From positions 1 through 6,030 of the forward strand of contig JAGGVT010000166.1 in NCBI GenBank assembly GCA_021157815.1: a stretch of DNA of 6,030 nucleotides. Reading direction: 5' to 3'. Below, piece after piece: positions 5,942-6,030 of the stretch (position 1 is the first letter of the stretch; each line of letters begins with the position of its first letter). The translations under genes were made by a program, and so were the position numbers. The notes under the pieces were generated by a model. That model was not told the origin of the DNA and ran no database searches. It saw only the letters and a program-made list of their open reading frames with translations. Source of the DNA: a bacterium. GTDB lineage: Bacteria > JAJVIF01 > JAGGVT01.

Positions 5942-6016
5942 TGTCATTCTGAACTTGATTCAGAATCCACGTTTTCCAGGCTTGAAGATGGATTCCGGGT
6001 CAAGCCCGGAATGACA
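5942..6016. repeat. 75-bp inverted-repeat element with two compensated hairpins
   Basis: Arms at 5942-5969 and 5989-6016 are inverted copies with 22/28 identity, separated by 19 bp. Each arm is a perfect 8-bp hairpin with a 5-base loop: ATTCTGAA-CTTGA-TTCAGAAT on the left and ATTCCGGG-TCAAG-CCCGGAAT on the right. All six differences between the arms fall in the stems and pair with one another. The outer ends, TGTCATTC and GAATGACA, match those of the element at 4618-4727, so the two are related families. It lies in gene-free DNA at the window edge. Confidence 0.88.
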
Positions 6017-6030
6017 TTGAATATACTTGA

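Noticed and set aside
1-6030. CRISPR array, tRNA or rRNA
   Set aside because: No regularly spaced direct repeats and no cloverleaf or rRNA-like conserved sequence were seen on reading both strands. The repeats present are inverted pairs.

Overview
The window comes from a bacterial chromosome of moderate GC. By hand count, single 60-base lines in the flanking genes run at about 50-53% GC. The evidence for a Gram-negative-type bacterium, possibly in or near the Bacteroidetes/FCB assemblage or an uncultivated candidate lineage, is indirect. It rests on a MutL of the endonuclease-bearing type, an epimerase-type (SDR) threonine dehydrogenase, and palindromic intergenic repeats beginning TGTCATTCTGA that I associate with such genomes. 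The taxonomic call is weak.

Layout: (1) 1-179, the 3' end of mutL on the + strand. (2) 202-228, a 27-bp GC-rich palindromic unit. (3) 347-3462, a two-gene mcrB-mcrC operon on the + strand with a 1-nt overlap, encoding a modification-dependent (type IV) restriction system whose McrB carries an EVE/PUA-like reader domain. (4) 3499-3525, the same palindromic unit in inverted orientation (26/27 identical). (5) 3533-4474, a ROK-family sugar kinase on the - strand, convergent with mcrBC. (6) 4475-4752, a gene-free gap holding a candidate promoter and a 110-bp inverted-repeat element. (7) 4753-5730, an L-threonine 3-dehydrogenase on the - strand. (8) 5731-6030, a gene-free tail holding the dehydrogenase's ribosome-binding site, a possible promoter, an inverted repeat and a second TGTCATTC-type element.

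The mcrBC genes form one working unit. McrB recognises modified DNA and drives GTP-dependent motor activity; McrC supplies the PD-(D/E)xK nuclease and is expected to stimulate McrB. The flanking genes (mismatch repair, sugar phosphorylation, threonine catabolism) are housekeeping functions with no clear link to one another, so mcrBC looks like an accessory module placed in a convergent intergenic space. Its lower GC and the inverted palindromes at both edges agree with this.

No wholly new system is evident. The most interesting points are the paired palindromes bracketing the restriction module, a base-composition break inside mcrB at the boundary between the reader part and the motor part, and palindromic repeats whose arms differ almost only by compensatory base-pair changes.
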